In this document: piece after piece, positions 43,114 through 51,483 of the stretch
How positions within the stretch are numbered: position 1 is the first letter of the stretch
How the letters are laid out: each line of letters begins with the position of its first letter
Source of the DNA: a virus
DNA length: 64,000 nt
Reading direction: 5' to 3' (one strand)
Virus record (IMG/VR): IMGVR_UViG_3300041964_000083
Location: 62,001 to 126,000 of that record
Translations under genes and position numbers: made by a program
The notes under the pieces: generated by a model
Database searches by the model: none
What the model saw: only the letters and a program-made list of their open reading frames with translations
What the model was told of the DNA's origin: nothing

Positions 43114-43845
43114 ATGTCAATCACTAATCAACCTGTTGCATTCCCAAAGGCAATATGTGAAAACGAAATGATAGCTTGGTTGCTGGATCAGTTTGTATGT
43201 GAAGCCGACATAGACAAAACTCCTTTTTCTTTAATGGCATGGGCTGATTTAATGAAACAAGGACTTGTTGATGTTTTTAAAACTCCAGCAGGTTATAAAG
43301 ACCCGTCAGGAGATCTTGTTTTGCGAGGTATAGTTAGAATCAAAACTGACGCATCGCCTGAGTCTTTAACTATCTTTGGAGAAAGAGCAAAGGTTGATTT
43401 TTTCGACAATATTAGTGTTTCTGAAATTGCGCCATCCCCCGCTGTTTTAGATAACCCAACAATCAATCAAGGACGGGGTGCTGTAATTAAATGGAAATAT
43501 TTATCTTTCCGCTCTGAGCATGAGGTCGTAATCGCGTCTTCTTTTGATGCCCTCGGCGTGATGTTCTTTCCCAATGCTGCCGTAAGATTGACTGAGAATG
43601 GCAAACGAGTCACCAAAGAAGTAGATTTTCTTGTTTGCAAAAATGGACGTTGGGGAATTCTAGAAGTTGACGGCTCCCAGCATAGAGAAAGTAGAGCAGA
43701 AGATATGATGCGAGATGATGCTTTTACTGATGCAGGCGTTTGGTTTATTCGTCGCTACCCCGCAAGTGTTTGTATACAAAAATCAGAATGGGTAGTACAA
43801 GACTTCATCTCACGTCTAGACGCTTACTACTTGCGATTGAAATAA
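43114..43845 (+). CDS. Probable restriction-endonuclease-like (PD-(D/E)xK) protein
   Basis: This 243-residue protein has an N-terminal unknown region and a C-terminal segment with the order E...EVDFLV, ILEVDGSQH and WFIRRYPAS. The pair D (in EVDFLV) and E-V-D (in ILEVDG), followed by an Asp-rich helix (RAEDMMRDDAFTDAG), fits the nuclease fold seen in DUF559- and Vsr-like proteins. Catalysis is not proven. It may act in anti-host or anti-competitor defence or in recombination. It is a single gene with an operator-like repeat upstream. Confidence 0.62.
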   Translation: MSITNQPVAFPKAICENEMIAWLLDQFVCEADIDKTPFSLMAWADLMKQGLVDVFKTPAGYKDPSGDLVLRGIVRIKTDASPESLTIFGERAKVDFFDNISVSEIAPSPAVLDNPTINQGRGAVIKWKYLSFRSEHEVVIASSFDALGVMFFPNAAVRLTENGKRVTKEVDFLVCKNGRWGILEVDGSQHRESRAEDMMRDDAFTDAGVWFIRRYPASVCIQKSEWVVQDFISRLDAYYLRLK

Positions 43846-43898
43846 CTTAATTATTATTAAAGCGGGGATTCTATGATTTTCGGCTGTTCGTTCCATAT

Positions 43899-44621
43899 TC
43901 ACCATCCCTCCGGTAACTCCACACCGATCGCGCACAAACTTCTGGTAATCCTTTCCTTATTCTCCTCGAACAGTGGGTGGTCGGGTACATCGCCACCAAT
44001 AGAGGCTAGCGGGATACTGAGGGTTTCTTTGTTCTCGTCTTCCTTATCGGGTGGCGTAAGGCGATGATTAGCTTGGACGAGCATCTTGGCTAGGTCTTGA
44101 GTACCGAACTGCTGAAATAGGTCTTTGGCACGAAGCTTGAATATCAGGAGAGTGTCTACCCAAATATCAAGCTCACTATCCCCCGTGGTGTGTTTGGGTG
44201 GAGTGTCGTCCCCTGTTGAGTAGGTGTACCCCATAAGTTGGGATAGCTTTGATAAGCCCACAACGAGTTCGTTTGTGACGGGGTGAGTAACGGGGTCGGT
44301 GCAGATGAAGAATTTGTGGCGGCAAAGGGAGGTGATGCGATCGCAGTTCACTACCCACCCACTACTTACTTGCTTTAAATTCTCGCTCAATTCTTGTACC
44401 CCTGCAAGGGGGAGTTGATTGGCAATCTTCTGGTAGTAGCGCTTAAGAGTTTCGTAGATTTGGTACTCGACTACTTCGTTGTAGGGATAGATTTCATAGC
44501 CCTCAAGCTGGGTGAGGAGCGCTAGATGATATTGGCGGATGAGGGAAGAGTGCGCGATCGCAGGCGTCTTGATAAACGCAAAATCACCGTCGATAAAATC
44601 AATCTGCTCCCAGTTCGGCAT
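43899..44621 (-). CDS. Structural-cluster hypothetical protein
   Basis: This 240-residue, mostly helical protein (MPNWEQIDFIDGDFAFIKTP) includes LALLTQLEGYEIYPYNEVVE and DLFQQFGTQDLAKMLVQANH, and ends ITRSLCAIGVELPEGW. Its start shares one base with the stop of the 491-residue gene upstream, so it is translated with the structural cluster. Role unknown; late-gene context suggests a baseplate or tail component. Confidence 0.68.
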   Translation of the reverse strand: MPNWEQIDFIDGDFAFIKTPAIAHSSLIRQYHLALLTQLEGYEIYPYNEVVEYQIYETLKRYYQKIANQLPLAGVQELSENLKQVSSGWVVNCDRITSLCRHKFFICTDPVTHPVTNELVVGLSKLSQLMGYTYSTGDDTPPKHTTGDSELDIWVDTLLIFKLRAKDLFQQFGTQDLAKMLVQANHRLTPPDKEDENKETLSIPLASIGGDVPDHPLFEENKERITRSLCAIGVELPEGW

Positions 44622-46096
44622 CAGGCGTAATAACTCGCAGCGATAACCACAGCCCCTATTGATAACGGATAAAATTTATTTACTTTAATATCTTCTTCTA
44701 CTTCAATCGTATTGTTTATGAGATTGATAACTGCTTTCCATACAGGAATATCTTTTAATTCCGCGTTTGGTGTTTTATAAATGTTTGAACTATTTTGATA
44801 AAGAGCTAATGTTTTGGTCTGCCATAACCCCTGCTGAAATTGTCCAGAATTAGCTGGGGGAAGAACTAGATAATAATTGTTATCAATTAAACTTGCACCA
44901 CGCTGCGAATTTAATGATTGAAATTTATCAATGTTATAAGGAATATCAATTTTATCTTTGTTATTAGGTTTTTCATTAACAAAAACCAAGTTATTTTCTT
45001 GAGTTTCAGTTCGATCTCCATTAACCGTATTAGAAACATTCTCCTCTTGTTGGTAAATGTAAGCATTTTTCCCTGATATCTGTGGTGTAACGGTTAAAGA
45101 TCGTGTTCCTGATATAACAGGTCCTGTAACACCTGTATCTGTTTGTACCGTATCCTCATTTAAACTATATTGATATTCGGTGTTGATAATTTTTTTTGAT
45201 AAACTCTTTGAATATAAAACATAAGTTGGTGTGATAGACGATTGATTTCTAATGTCTTTAATTTTAGTTATAAAACTAGAAGAAACATTAGAAATTTGCA
45301 CAGAAATTATTTCGTGAGTACGATTCATCTCATAAGATAATGCGCCTATCGTTACGTCTACCGTTTTATTAAACGCAAAACCAATATTCCCAACAGAATA
45401 AATATTATTTGTTTGTTGAAAATTATCACTTTGAGTGTAGTTAAAACTTCCTGATCCAAAAACCAAAGGACTTGTGCTTTCGTAGCTCCAGGAAGATGAG
45501 GTATCTGTGTATGTTTGCCCAATAGCTCTAACGCTCCCTTGAAATGTCCCTACCCAATTTCCAAATCCGATCCAATTCAACAAGTATGTCCACGGCTCGG
45601 TACAGGTGTAAATTTTGTTGTTATAAACATTAACAACGCGATCACTAAACTTAAACCCAGCGACCCAATCATTCTTCCCTCGTCCCGTATTTGAAAACTG
45701 GACTACAGGAAGTGTAGTTGTAGTGTAAATTTGAACAGGTTTTTTGCGATCACCGCCAACATACCAATCGTATCCTTGAGCGGTTCTGATATAGAAAAGA
45801 ACTTTGATGGGTCCTGTGTCCACCTGAATATTGTTAGGACGCGATCGCCTAGAGATTAACGTGTTGTCAGATATAGTTTGGTTAGGAGACTGGAAGGCAT
45901 ACCAGGTACCATTAGCGCGTTGCAGCAAGGTAGGTTGAGTTGTACAGGGGGTAGCTGCGATCGCGTTAACACTACCATTTTCGCCCTGCACATTTACCGT
46001 ACCATCAGCATTCATCCCCGTCGCTAACCCAATCGCTTCGTCTGGGTCATTGGTAAGAAAGTCGTGAAGCTCTTTGGAGGTGTCTTGGTCGCTCAA
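44621..46096 (-). CDS. Probable tail/fibre-like structural protein
   Basis: This 491-residue protein is rich in Ser, Thr, Asn, Gly and Tyr with alternating polar/hydrophobic strands (FVFG-like GSGSFNYTQSDNFQQTNNIY). Such composition is typical of beta-rich tail fibres or adhesins. The N-terminal helical lead-in (LHDFLTNDPDEAIGLATGMN) may be the attachment part. It overlaps the gene upstream by 4 nt. No receptor-binding motif can be named, and it may be a baseplate protein instead. Confidence 0.66.
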   Translation of the reverse strand: MSDQDTSKELHDFLTNDPDEAIGLATGMNADGTVNVQGENGSVNAIAATPCTTQPTLLQRANGTWYAFQSPNQTISDNTLISRRSRPNNIQVDTGPIKVLFYIRTAQGYDWYVGGDRKKPVQIYTTTTLPVVQFSNTGRGKNDWVAGFKFSDRVVNVYNNKIYTCTEPWTYLLNWIGFGNWVGTFQGSVRAIGQTYTDTSSSWSYESTSPLVFGSGSFNYTQSDNFQQTNNIYSVGNIGFAFNKTVDVTIGALSYEMNRTHEIISVQISNVSSSFITKIKDIRNQSSITPTYVLYSKSLSKKIINTEYQYSLNEDTVQTDTGVTGPVISGTRSLTVTPQISGKNAYIYQQEENVSNTVNGDRTETQENNLVFVNEKPNNKDKIDIPYNIDKFQSLNSQRGASLIDNNYYLVLPPANSGQFQQGLWQTKTLALYQNSSNIYKTPNAELKDIPVWKAVINLINNTIEVEEDIKVNKFYPLSIGAVVIAASYYA

Positions 46097-46746
46097 AGTA
46101 AATGAAATGTTGTGCGATCGTGTAAATAAACTAACTCAATTCTACGACGTTCCTGCTCGATGTGCTGAGAGCTACGGATAAGGTCTACAAAGCTTGAAGC
46201 TAAATAGAATTCGTTGTTGTCAGCAAAAACTATCTTTGCTTCGAGGTGTTTAAATTGTTCTTGGGAGATGGATACAGCAGGCGGTTGAATAACGGGAAAT
46301 TTGGCAAACTTGATGTGCTTGCCAGCGAGATCAGGGGATACTTCGATAATGCCGCCCTCGGCAATTGTAAGTTGTCCAGTTCCCGTGATTTGGGAGACTA
46401 TACTCACACCCTGAGCTTCGCCTTTGGCTGGGAGATACGCGATCGCAGGTGTAGTTTCATCCTGAGCCATAATTCGCCCGGTTTTACCCAGTAGATGTAA
46501 TTGCCCTTTTGTCCCATGTAGGTAGGTTTCAGCTTCAGCGTACATGGCTGGTGTTTCATCAACCTTGTACTTGCTGCCAATACTAATTGCATACAATTCA
46601 GCTCCCCCACCTAAAAAGGAGAGGGAGATGCGATCCGATGTAATCGTAATGTCGGGAGGTTTGGCGATCGCGGGTACTACTGCACCATCAGCAACAAGCC
46701 AAGCGCGAAGCGGTGTAGTATCTTCAAGCGGGGCGGGGAATACCAT
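46093..46746 (-). CDS. Structural-cluster hypothetical protein
   Basis: This 217-residue protein starts MVFPAPLEDTTPLRAWLVAD, has a strand-rich middle (ISLSFLGGGAELYAISIGSK, GQLHLLGKTGRIMAQDE) and a C-terminal helical part (EQFKHLEAKIVF; SSQHIEQERRRIEL). It overlaps the gene upstream by 23 nt and the gene downstream by 4 nt, consistent with a tightly packed late operon. Role unknown. Confidence 0.68.
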   Translation of the reverse strand: MVFPAPLEDTTPLRAWLVADGAVVPAIAKPPDITITSDRISLSFLGGGAELYAISIGSKYKVDETPAMYAEAETYLHGTKGQLHLLGKTGRIMAQDETTPAIAYLPAKGEAQGVSIVSQITGTGQLTIAEGGIIEVSPDLAGKHIKFAKFPVIQPPAVSISQEQFKHLEAKIVFADNNEFYLASSFVDLIRSSQHIEQERRRIELVYLHDRTTFHLL

Positions 46747-47413
46747 TGTCTATCTGAATGGTGTCTAGGGAACGCGGACCTTTAGCGGCATACTTCACCG
46801 GCGCTTGAAATTCAACGCTAGTTGCAGCACCCGTAAACCACTGTACCGTGATATCACATAGCGGTAGACCGGTGGGGTCAACTGAGTAAATAAGGTTAGC
46901 CTCCATGATTTTCACATGGCGCACACTACCAGATGCTGGGGTTGTCGTCGCGATCGTCACGTTTCCAACAGCGGTACTACCCGCGTTGTCGAGCGTGAAA
47001 GCCAAGCCCGCTACAGCACCGGTTATCGTGATTGTGCCGTTACTGGCTTTGGCGTTTACCCTAGGGTCTTCGTTGAGCTGTTTAGCGAGGTTTTGGGCAA
47101 TGATTGTCACCGTGTCAGCATTCTTTTGGCGATAGAGTGCTGTTCCTGGTGCTAGCGTCACGTTGGACGTACCACTGGTTGGTGGGGCATCACCTGCGAT
47201 CGCAAGAGAATAAACGTCACCCGTTGCACCGGCTGTAATAGTAACGGTAGATGTTTGGATTGCCGCTGCGGGGTCGAGGGAGATGTATTGCTCGACTTTG
47301 ACTTGATTTTCGTTTGGCGTAGCTACCCGGCACTCTGAAACAACAGACGCTGGTGCAGTTTGAGATAGTTTTGGTCGATTAAAAGTAAGTGTTCCAGTAG
47401 CTTGATCTGGCAT
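46724..47413 (-). CDS. Beta-rich phage structural protein
   Basis: This 229-residue protein is built of Thr/Val/Ala/Gly-rich strands (VTITAGATGDVYSLAIAGDA; NGTITITGAVAGLAFTLDNA) around a helical AQNLAKQLNEDPRVNA segment. Similar motifs occur in tail-associated and head-decoration proteins. First gene of the 47413-43899 minus-strand structural group. A tail or head surface role is inferred. Confidence 0.65.
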   Translation of the reverse strand: MPDQATGTLTFNRPKLSQTAPASVVSECRVATPNENQVKVEQYISLDPAAAIQTSTVTITAGATGDVYSLAIAGDAPPTSGTSNVTLAPGTALYRQKNADTVTIIAQNLAKQLNEDPRVNAKASNGTITITGAVAGLAFTLDNAGSTAVGNVTIATTTPASGSVRHVKIMEANLIYSVDPTGLPLCDITVQWFTGAATSVEFQAPVKYAAKGPRSLDTIQIDNGIPRPA

Positions 47414-47500
47414 AGCTGGTATAGGTTTTGAGTTGCAACTACTTCAACTTCTAACCTATGTAGTAGTTCAATCGACTGAATCACTCGAAATTGCATCGGC

Positions 47501-47519
47501 TGACAACGATTCGTTGTCA
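47501..47519. repeat. Dispersed palindrome, copy 11
   Basis: TGACAACGATTCGTTGTCA has perfect arms. Its right end (TCA 47517-47519) is the minus-strand TGA stop of the RHH gene at 47517-47723. Confidence 0.93.
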
Positions 47520-47723
47520 GTCATCGGCTGTTGGGTTGTTTAGCGATCGCGCATACCTCTCTACTAACTCGCTCCGACTAATCCCCAACCTTGTAGCTTC
47601 GGCATCAAGATTGGTGCGTGCCGTAGGCGTAAGCGATAAGTTGACATTTACCTTAGCTTCGCCATGTTCTGTTCTAGCCTCCCCTTTCTTCGGTTTTGTT
47701 TTAGTGAATCTTGTTTTTCCCAT
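47517..47723 (-). CDS. Ribbon-helix-helix-like regulator
   Basis: This 68-residue protein starts at ATG 47723 (MGKTRFTKTKPKKGEARTEH); a TTG start at 47732 is possible. A basic N-terminal tail precedes VNVNLSLTPTARTNLDAEAT and RLGISRSELVERYARSL, a good RHH strand-helix-helix. Divergent from the gene at 47785; the shared promoter region holds a half palindrome (TGACAACG at 47727-47734) overlapping a -35 box. It probably regulates itself and its divergent neighbour. Confidence 0.75.
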   Translation of the reverse strand: MGKTRFTKTKPKKGEARTEHGEAKVNVNLSLTPTARTNLDAEATRLGISRSELVERYARSLNNPTADD

Positions 47724-47725
47724 TA

Positions 47726-47754
47726 TTGACAACGTTTTGAATATTGCGTATTAT
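47726..47754 (+). promoter_or_regulatory. Sigma-70-type promoter
   Basis: TTGACA (47726-47731), a 17-nt spacer and TATTAT (47749-47754) closely match consensus. It would transcribe the gene at 47785. The -35 box begins a TGACAACG half-site of the dispersed palindrome (47727-47734), so a protein that binds the palindrome might also repress here. Confidence 0.7.
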
Positions 47755-47784
47755 TAAGTTATCAACTTTATGAGAAAAGGTCAA

Positions 47785-48531
47785 ATGACTCAATTTAAAG
47801 GATTTGGTTCAGCCCCAAAACTAATAAAAGGATGGCTGCTCCCAGAGTTGCAAGAGAATTACACCGACAACGCATACAACATGGCGTCATTAAAAACAAC
47901 GATAAACCTATGGACTGGTTATCTTTGTTACCGAAAAGTAGACAAAAGTGATTGTTTTGAGCGTCGAGTTGAAGTGGCGTCATCTTGTTTTGCTTTGTTA
48001 TGCCAAATAGATTCCGAGCTTGACAAACTAACAGCCGATGAAACAAACTTTAAGTCTTTGATTAATCGATTGAAAAATGATGATGACTTTTATATTTCGT
48101 TTATCAACAAAAGGTACGAATTAGTCAAAGCTCGGACACTTGCAGGAGATACCGAAGATTTGAATGTACTGATCAAAGAGTCATACGACTACAAGGATTG
48201 GCTTAAAGAATCTGGTGTTTTGTCTGCTGGTATTGAGTTAGTTGATGGCTGGGGGCATCCATTATCAGCAGCAGGTAAGGTAATTGACGGCGAAGAAACA
48301 ATGAATACTTGGGCATTTGCCAGCATGATTTGCGCTACAGCCACAAAACGACTAGAAGGTGGAAATCAAGAAAAAGCCGTTTCTATGTTGATTACATTTG
48401 GCGTACTTGAACCTGAAACATGGCAAACAAAAGTTGAAATATGTCGGCAAATAGACGCTGAGTACATTCAAATAATCAATCGCTGCCACGCTGAACTTGA
48501 AAACAAGCTGGAAAAAGCTTTTGAGAAGTAG
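47785..48531 (+). CDS. Hypothetical protein with N-terminal KGFG motif
   Basis: The start at 47785 (MTQFKGFGSAPKLIKGWLLP) is preceded by AAAAGG; ATG 47770 is only about 15 nt from the -10 box. The 248-residue product is helical and acidic (DEAE-like region DCFERRVEVASSCFALLCQI). It shares the KGFG start with the products at 38987 and 41217. It has its own near-consensus promoter. Function unknown. Confidence 0.7.
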   Translation: MTQFKGFGSAPKLIKGWLLPELQENYTDNAYNMASLKTTINLWTGYLCYRKVDKSDCFERRVEVASSCFALLCQIDSELDKLTADETNFKSLINRLKNDDDFYISFINKRYELVKARTLAGDTEDLNVLIKESYDYKDWLKESGVLSAGIELVDGWGHPLSAAGKVIDGEETMNTWAFASMICATATKRLEGGNQEKAVSMLITFGVLEPETWQTKVEICRQIDAEYIQIINRCHAELENKLEKAFEK

Positions 48532-48557
48532 TGTAGCCTTCTAGGTAAACACTGTAT

Positions 48558-48593
48558 GCGATCGCGTCTTGTCTGGAAAACTTACGCGATCGC
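48558..48593 (+). promoter_or_regulatory. HIP1-bracketed leader, copy 3
   Basis: HIP1 sites at 48558-48565 and 48586-48593 flank TCTTGTCTGGAAAACTTAC, a shortened version of the leaders at 24823 and 31681, 40 nt before the ATG at 48634, which again begins a regulator gene. Confidence 0.45.
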
Positions 48594-48633
48594 ACGTCCA
48601 CTAACCCACAAGCTAATGGAGCAACTATCCATC

Positions 48634-49512
48634 ATGACACAAATTGAGCAAGTTGTTAAACAAATTCAATCAGAGTTCCGCGTAAACCCCAATGGGCAAG
48701 TATTTACCAGTATTCGCGGTGCAGCAAGGTTAGCCGATATTGATGAATCGTCAATTAGAACAGCTCTCCATAGTGCGGGACAAAAACCATCGCGTTTAGC
48801 TGAATTCCTTATCCAACAAGGATTTGAAAGTGCGGAGCTAATTTCGTGGGTAACTACAAGGATACCCGATATTGCACTTGCGTTGATTCTTGAGTACTAC
48901 GCTTACGAGTGCCAAGAACGCTATCGCTCAGAGCAAGCCAAGCTTTGTTGTCGCGCATTTAATTCCGTAGGTATCAGGGATTGGGTTAAAAAATCAATAG
49001 GGTGGGAGGTACAACTAGCAAGCGGGATAACCAAAACCGAAAGCCGTATAGAAGAAATACTGGCTCAAAACCAGCAAATGATGCAGCAAAGTCAGCAAAT
49101 GATGATGGCAATCGCGATGATGTGTCAGCAGCAAGGAATCCAAATGGAATCACTTGCATCACAGGTTTCTTCTGTTGATACCCGACTAACGCGCATCGAA
49201 TCAGACCGCGATGATGCAATTGCAGAACTCGATGAAGCCGAACCCCCATCTGTTGAAGCAGAAGACCTAACCACCCGTGCCAAACTTAATCGCTTGGTTC
49301 GCGATTATAGTGCGGCTACCGCTATTCCGTTTAGCGAAGTGTGGAAGCGAGTATATCGAGAATTCCGCGATCGATATCATGTTGATCTCAAGCGGCGGTC
49401 TAAAAATATCCAAGAAAGTGGCGGCAAAAAGCTAAGTTCTTTAGATGTTTGCGAACACCTCGGCATGATAGAACAGCTATACGCTGTAGCATTTGCGCTA
49501 TTAAAAGCTTAA
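48634..49512 (+). CDS. Antirepressor-like regulatory protein
   Basis: ATG 48634 (MTQIEQVVKQIQSEFRVNPN) is chosen; the frame opens at 48556 inside the HIP1 leader. The 292-residue protein has an N-terminal DNA-binding-like region (VFTSIRGAARLADIDESSIR ... ALHSAGQKPSRLAEFL), a segment PDIALALILEYYAYECQERY, a Gln/Met-rich coiled coil (QMMQQSQQMMMAIAMMCQQQ), and a C-terminal basic helical domain (VWKRVYREFRDRYHVDLKRR). The layout matches the regulator at 56966-57673. It is probably a Rha/antirepressor-class regulator; exact family uncertain. Confidence 0.7.
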   Translation: MTQIEQVVKQIQSEFRVNPNGQVFTSIRGAARLADIDESSIRTALHSAGQKPSRLAEFLIQQGFESAELISWVTTRIPDIALALILEYYAYECQERYRSEQAKLCCRAFNSVGIRDWVKKSIGWEVQLASGITKTESRIEEILAQNQQMMQQSQQMMMAIAMMCQQQGIQMESLASQVSSVDTRLTRIESDRDDAIAELDEAEPPSVEAEDLTTRAKLNRLVRDYSAATAIPFSEVWKRVYREFRDRYHVDLKRRSKNIQESGGKKLSSLDVCEHLGMIEQLYAVAFALLKA

Positions 49513-49530
49513 TTCGCTTAGGCTTTTGTC

Positions 49531-49561
49531 AACCTGCCATTCTCTTTGTAGTTGGCAGGTT
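49531..49561. other. Hairpin after the antirepressor-like gene
   Basis: AACCTGCCA (49531-49539) pairs perfectly with TGGCAGGTT (49553-49561). No T-tract follows, so it may be a weak terminator, an RNA-stability hairpin or a protein site. Confidence 0.45.
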
Positions 49562-49603
49562 GGGCAAATCGCCCTTGTCAACACACAACACCCAACAAGT
49601 AAA

Positions 49604-49837
49604 ATGGCTGAATCAATCAAGGTAACTGTCAAGAAAGAATTAGAAATTGACTTAGACACTCTTCAAAACCATTGCTCTGATGATGCTGAAAAAATGGAAA
49701 AGATGCTTAATTTATTTCAAAGCATTGAGAAAGAAGACGATTTGTTTAAGCGTGAAAACGAAGACTTGCTTATCTTATTAGGGGAAATTACCGAAGAAGA
49801 CGGGGATTCAGACACAAGGTTTGAAATTTACGTTTAA
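49604..49837 (+). CDS. Small acidic hypothetical protein
   Basis: The start at 49604 (MAESIKVTVKKELEIDLDTL) is preferred to the frame start at 49526. The 77-residue product is Glu/Asp-rich and helical (EKMEKMLNLFQSIEKEDDLF). Such small acidic phage proteins can mimic DNA or bind partners, but nothing specific supports that. Function unknown. Confidence 0.6.
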   Translation: MAESIKVTVKKELEIDLDTLQNHCSDDAEKMEKMLNLFQSIEKEDDLFKRENEDLLILLGEITEEDGDSDTRFEIYV

Positions 49838-49922
49838 GTTTATTTGCGATCGCGTACTGCTTCCCTTAAAGATTAGGAATACGCGATCGCGCAACTACAT
49901 CAACAATCAAAGGAGCAAAACA

Positions 49923-50207
49923 ATGGTAGAATACACAGTTCGATTTAGAGTTGAAATCAAATACCTCACAGAGGAAGAACAAGAAGAAGCGATTTTGTTA
50001 GAAAAAATGAATGTTTATGAAAACAAACTTGTATCTTTAACACCCGAACAGGTTTTTCAAGAGGATGCCGTGTATATTTGGGATACGTATATTTGGTTTG
50101 AGCAAAGCTTAAATTTTGTGCCTCAAATTGGAATGGAGTTCCCCGATGTTTTTGATAACTTGAAATGGTGGAAACCTGATGACATACCAATCGTGTCACA
50201 TATATAG
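49923..50207 (+). CDS. Small hypothetical protein, 3' end altered by the IS630 insertion
   Basis: The start at 49923 (MVEYTVRFRVEIKYLTEEEQ) follows AAAGGAG. The 94-residue product is acidic with a central helix (AILLEKMNVYENKLVSLTPE). The stop codon TAG (50205-50207) combines the TA target dinucleotide with the first base of the IS. Without the insertion the frame would add a few residues (Y-S-L-L-L) and stop. The insertion thus barely changes the protein. Confidence 0.62.
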   Translation: MVEYTVRFRVEIKYLTEEEQEEAILLEKMNVYENKLVSLTPEQVFQEDAVYIWDTYIWFEQSLNFVPQIGMEFPDVFDNLKWWKPDDIPIVSHI

Positions 50208-51345
50208 CCAGTCTAAATGATTCGTGAAAGCGAATGCCGCGAATAAGTGATAAAGTAGAAAGTTATTTTAGGGAAATAATAATGATATCTGAGTCGAGAG
50301 AGAAAGAAATTAAGACTTTAACAGACTTCATCACTAGTAATCCAGACCCCAGAGAGTTGAAGAGAGCCTTGGCGATAAAATTAGCACTAGAAGGCTATGC
50401 TTATCGAGCTATTAAACAAAGTTTAGGAGTGTCTTATGGATTTATAAGTAAATGGAAAACAAGTTTTGAAGCCTGGGGAATATCCGGAATTAAATTAGCT
50501 CATAAAGGGAGCCAAAGTTTCTTGACTGAAGAACAAATAGAACAAGTAATAACTTGGCTATTTTCCCAAAATCATTGGGATATATCCGAATTAGAAGTTT
50601 ATCTAATAGACCATTATGACGTGGTCTTTCAATCACCGCAGAGTTATTATGCGCTGCTGAAGAAAGCTCGGATAAGTTGGCAAAAAGCTCAACAAGTCAA
50701 TCCTCGCCAAAACCCGGAATTGGTAAAAAAAAGAACTCAAGAACTCGCCAATCTCCTGGAAAATAGACGCCAAGAGATAGAAGCGGGAAGCCTTGTCGTC
50801 TATCTTATAGACGAATGTCATCTGCTGTGGAATGATATTTGTGGTTACCTATGGAATTTCATTAAAAATCCTCGAAAAGTTCCCCTGCTCAATCCTAAAG
50901 AAAGACAAACTTACTATGGAGCCTTAAATTTAATGTCTCCGGACTTTGTTCTATCAGCTTATCAGGCTGGAAATGGGGAATGTACGGTAGATTTTGTCAA
51001 GAAATTACTGGAAAGAAATAAACGGGCGAAACTTTTGCTGATTTGGGATGGAGCCATCTATCATCGTGGTCAAGAAATGCAGGAATTTTTAGCTCAACAC
51101 AATGATGGTTTATCTCCCGATGAATGGCGAATTACTTGTGAGTTATTTCCTGCCTATGCTCCCGAAGAAAATCCGGTTGAAGCCATTTGGTTACAATTAA
51201 AAAGTTTACTGAGAAGATTTTATAGATTTGGGAAGAATTTTAACATAGTTAAACGTCTTTTCAAAATGTTTGCTGACCTAAAACTTTTCAATTTTCCTAA
51301 TCTTGAAAGGTATCAGGCATTTTCACAATTCATTTAGACTAGCTA
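50205..51345 (+). mobile_element. IS630-family insertion sequence
   Basis: The element spans 50207-51343 and is flanked by TA direct repeats (50205-50206, 51344-51345), the target duplication of this family. The ends are imperfect inverted repeats: GCCAGTCTAAATGATTCGTG on the left and, read inward from the right, GCTAGTCTAAATGAATTGTG. It encodes one transposase and contains no HIP1 site, unlike the rest of the window, which supports recent arrival from another replicon. Confidence 0.9.
50234..51337 (+). CDS. IS630-family transposase
   Basis: This 367-residue DDE transposase has an N-terminal HTH pair (LKRALAIKLALEGYAYRAIK, then SLGVSYGFISKWKTSFEAWG), and catalytic residues in VVYLIDECHLLW (D), LLLIWDGAIYH (D) and AYAPEENPVEAIW (E). 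It catalyses cut-and-paste at TA. An internal ATG at 50282 is an alternative start. All three catalytic acidic residues are present, so it may be active. Codon and base use are more A/T-rich than neighbouring genes. Confidence 0.93.
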   Translation: MPRISDKVESYFREIIMISESREKEIKTLTDFITSNPDPRELKRALAIKLALEGYAYRAIKQSLGVSYGFISKWKTSFEAWGISGIKLAHKGSQSFLTEEQIEQVITWLFSQNHWDISELEVYLIDHYDVVFQSPQSYYALLKKARISWQKAQQVNPRQNPELVKKRTQELANLLENRRQEIEAGSLVVYLIDECHLLWNDICGYLWNFIKNPRKVPLLNPKERQTYYGALNLMSPDFVLSAYQAGNGECTVDFVKKLLERNKRAKLLLIWDGAIYHRGQEMQEFLAQHNDGLSPDEWRITCELFPAYAPEENPVEAIWLQLKSLLRRFYRFGKNFNIVKRLFKMFADLKLFNFPNLERYQAFSQFI

Positions 51346-51483
51346 TAGCTTATTACTTTAAACACAGTGTCTTCATTGTTGATTTAGATTATGGGTGTAA
51401 CTACCTAGATACAATCAGACGAATAGCAGTAAGACAGATTCAAAGTTTATAATCGCACAATTCAATTAACAATCAAAAAAACA

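Noticed and set aside
46724-47413. Calling this gene the major capsid protein
   Set aside because: It is short and strand-repetitive, and lacks the features of an HK97-type capsid; no capsid was recognised in the window.
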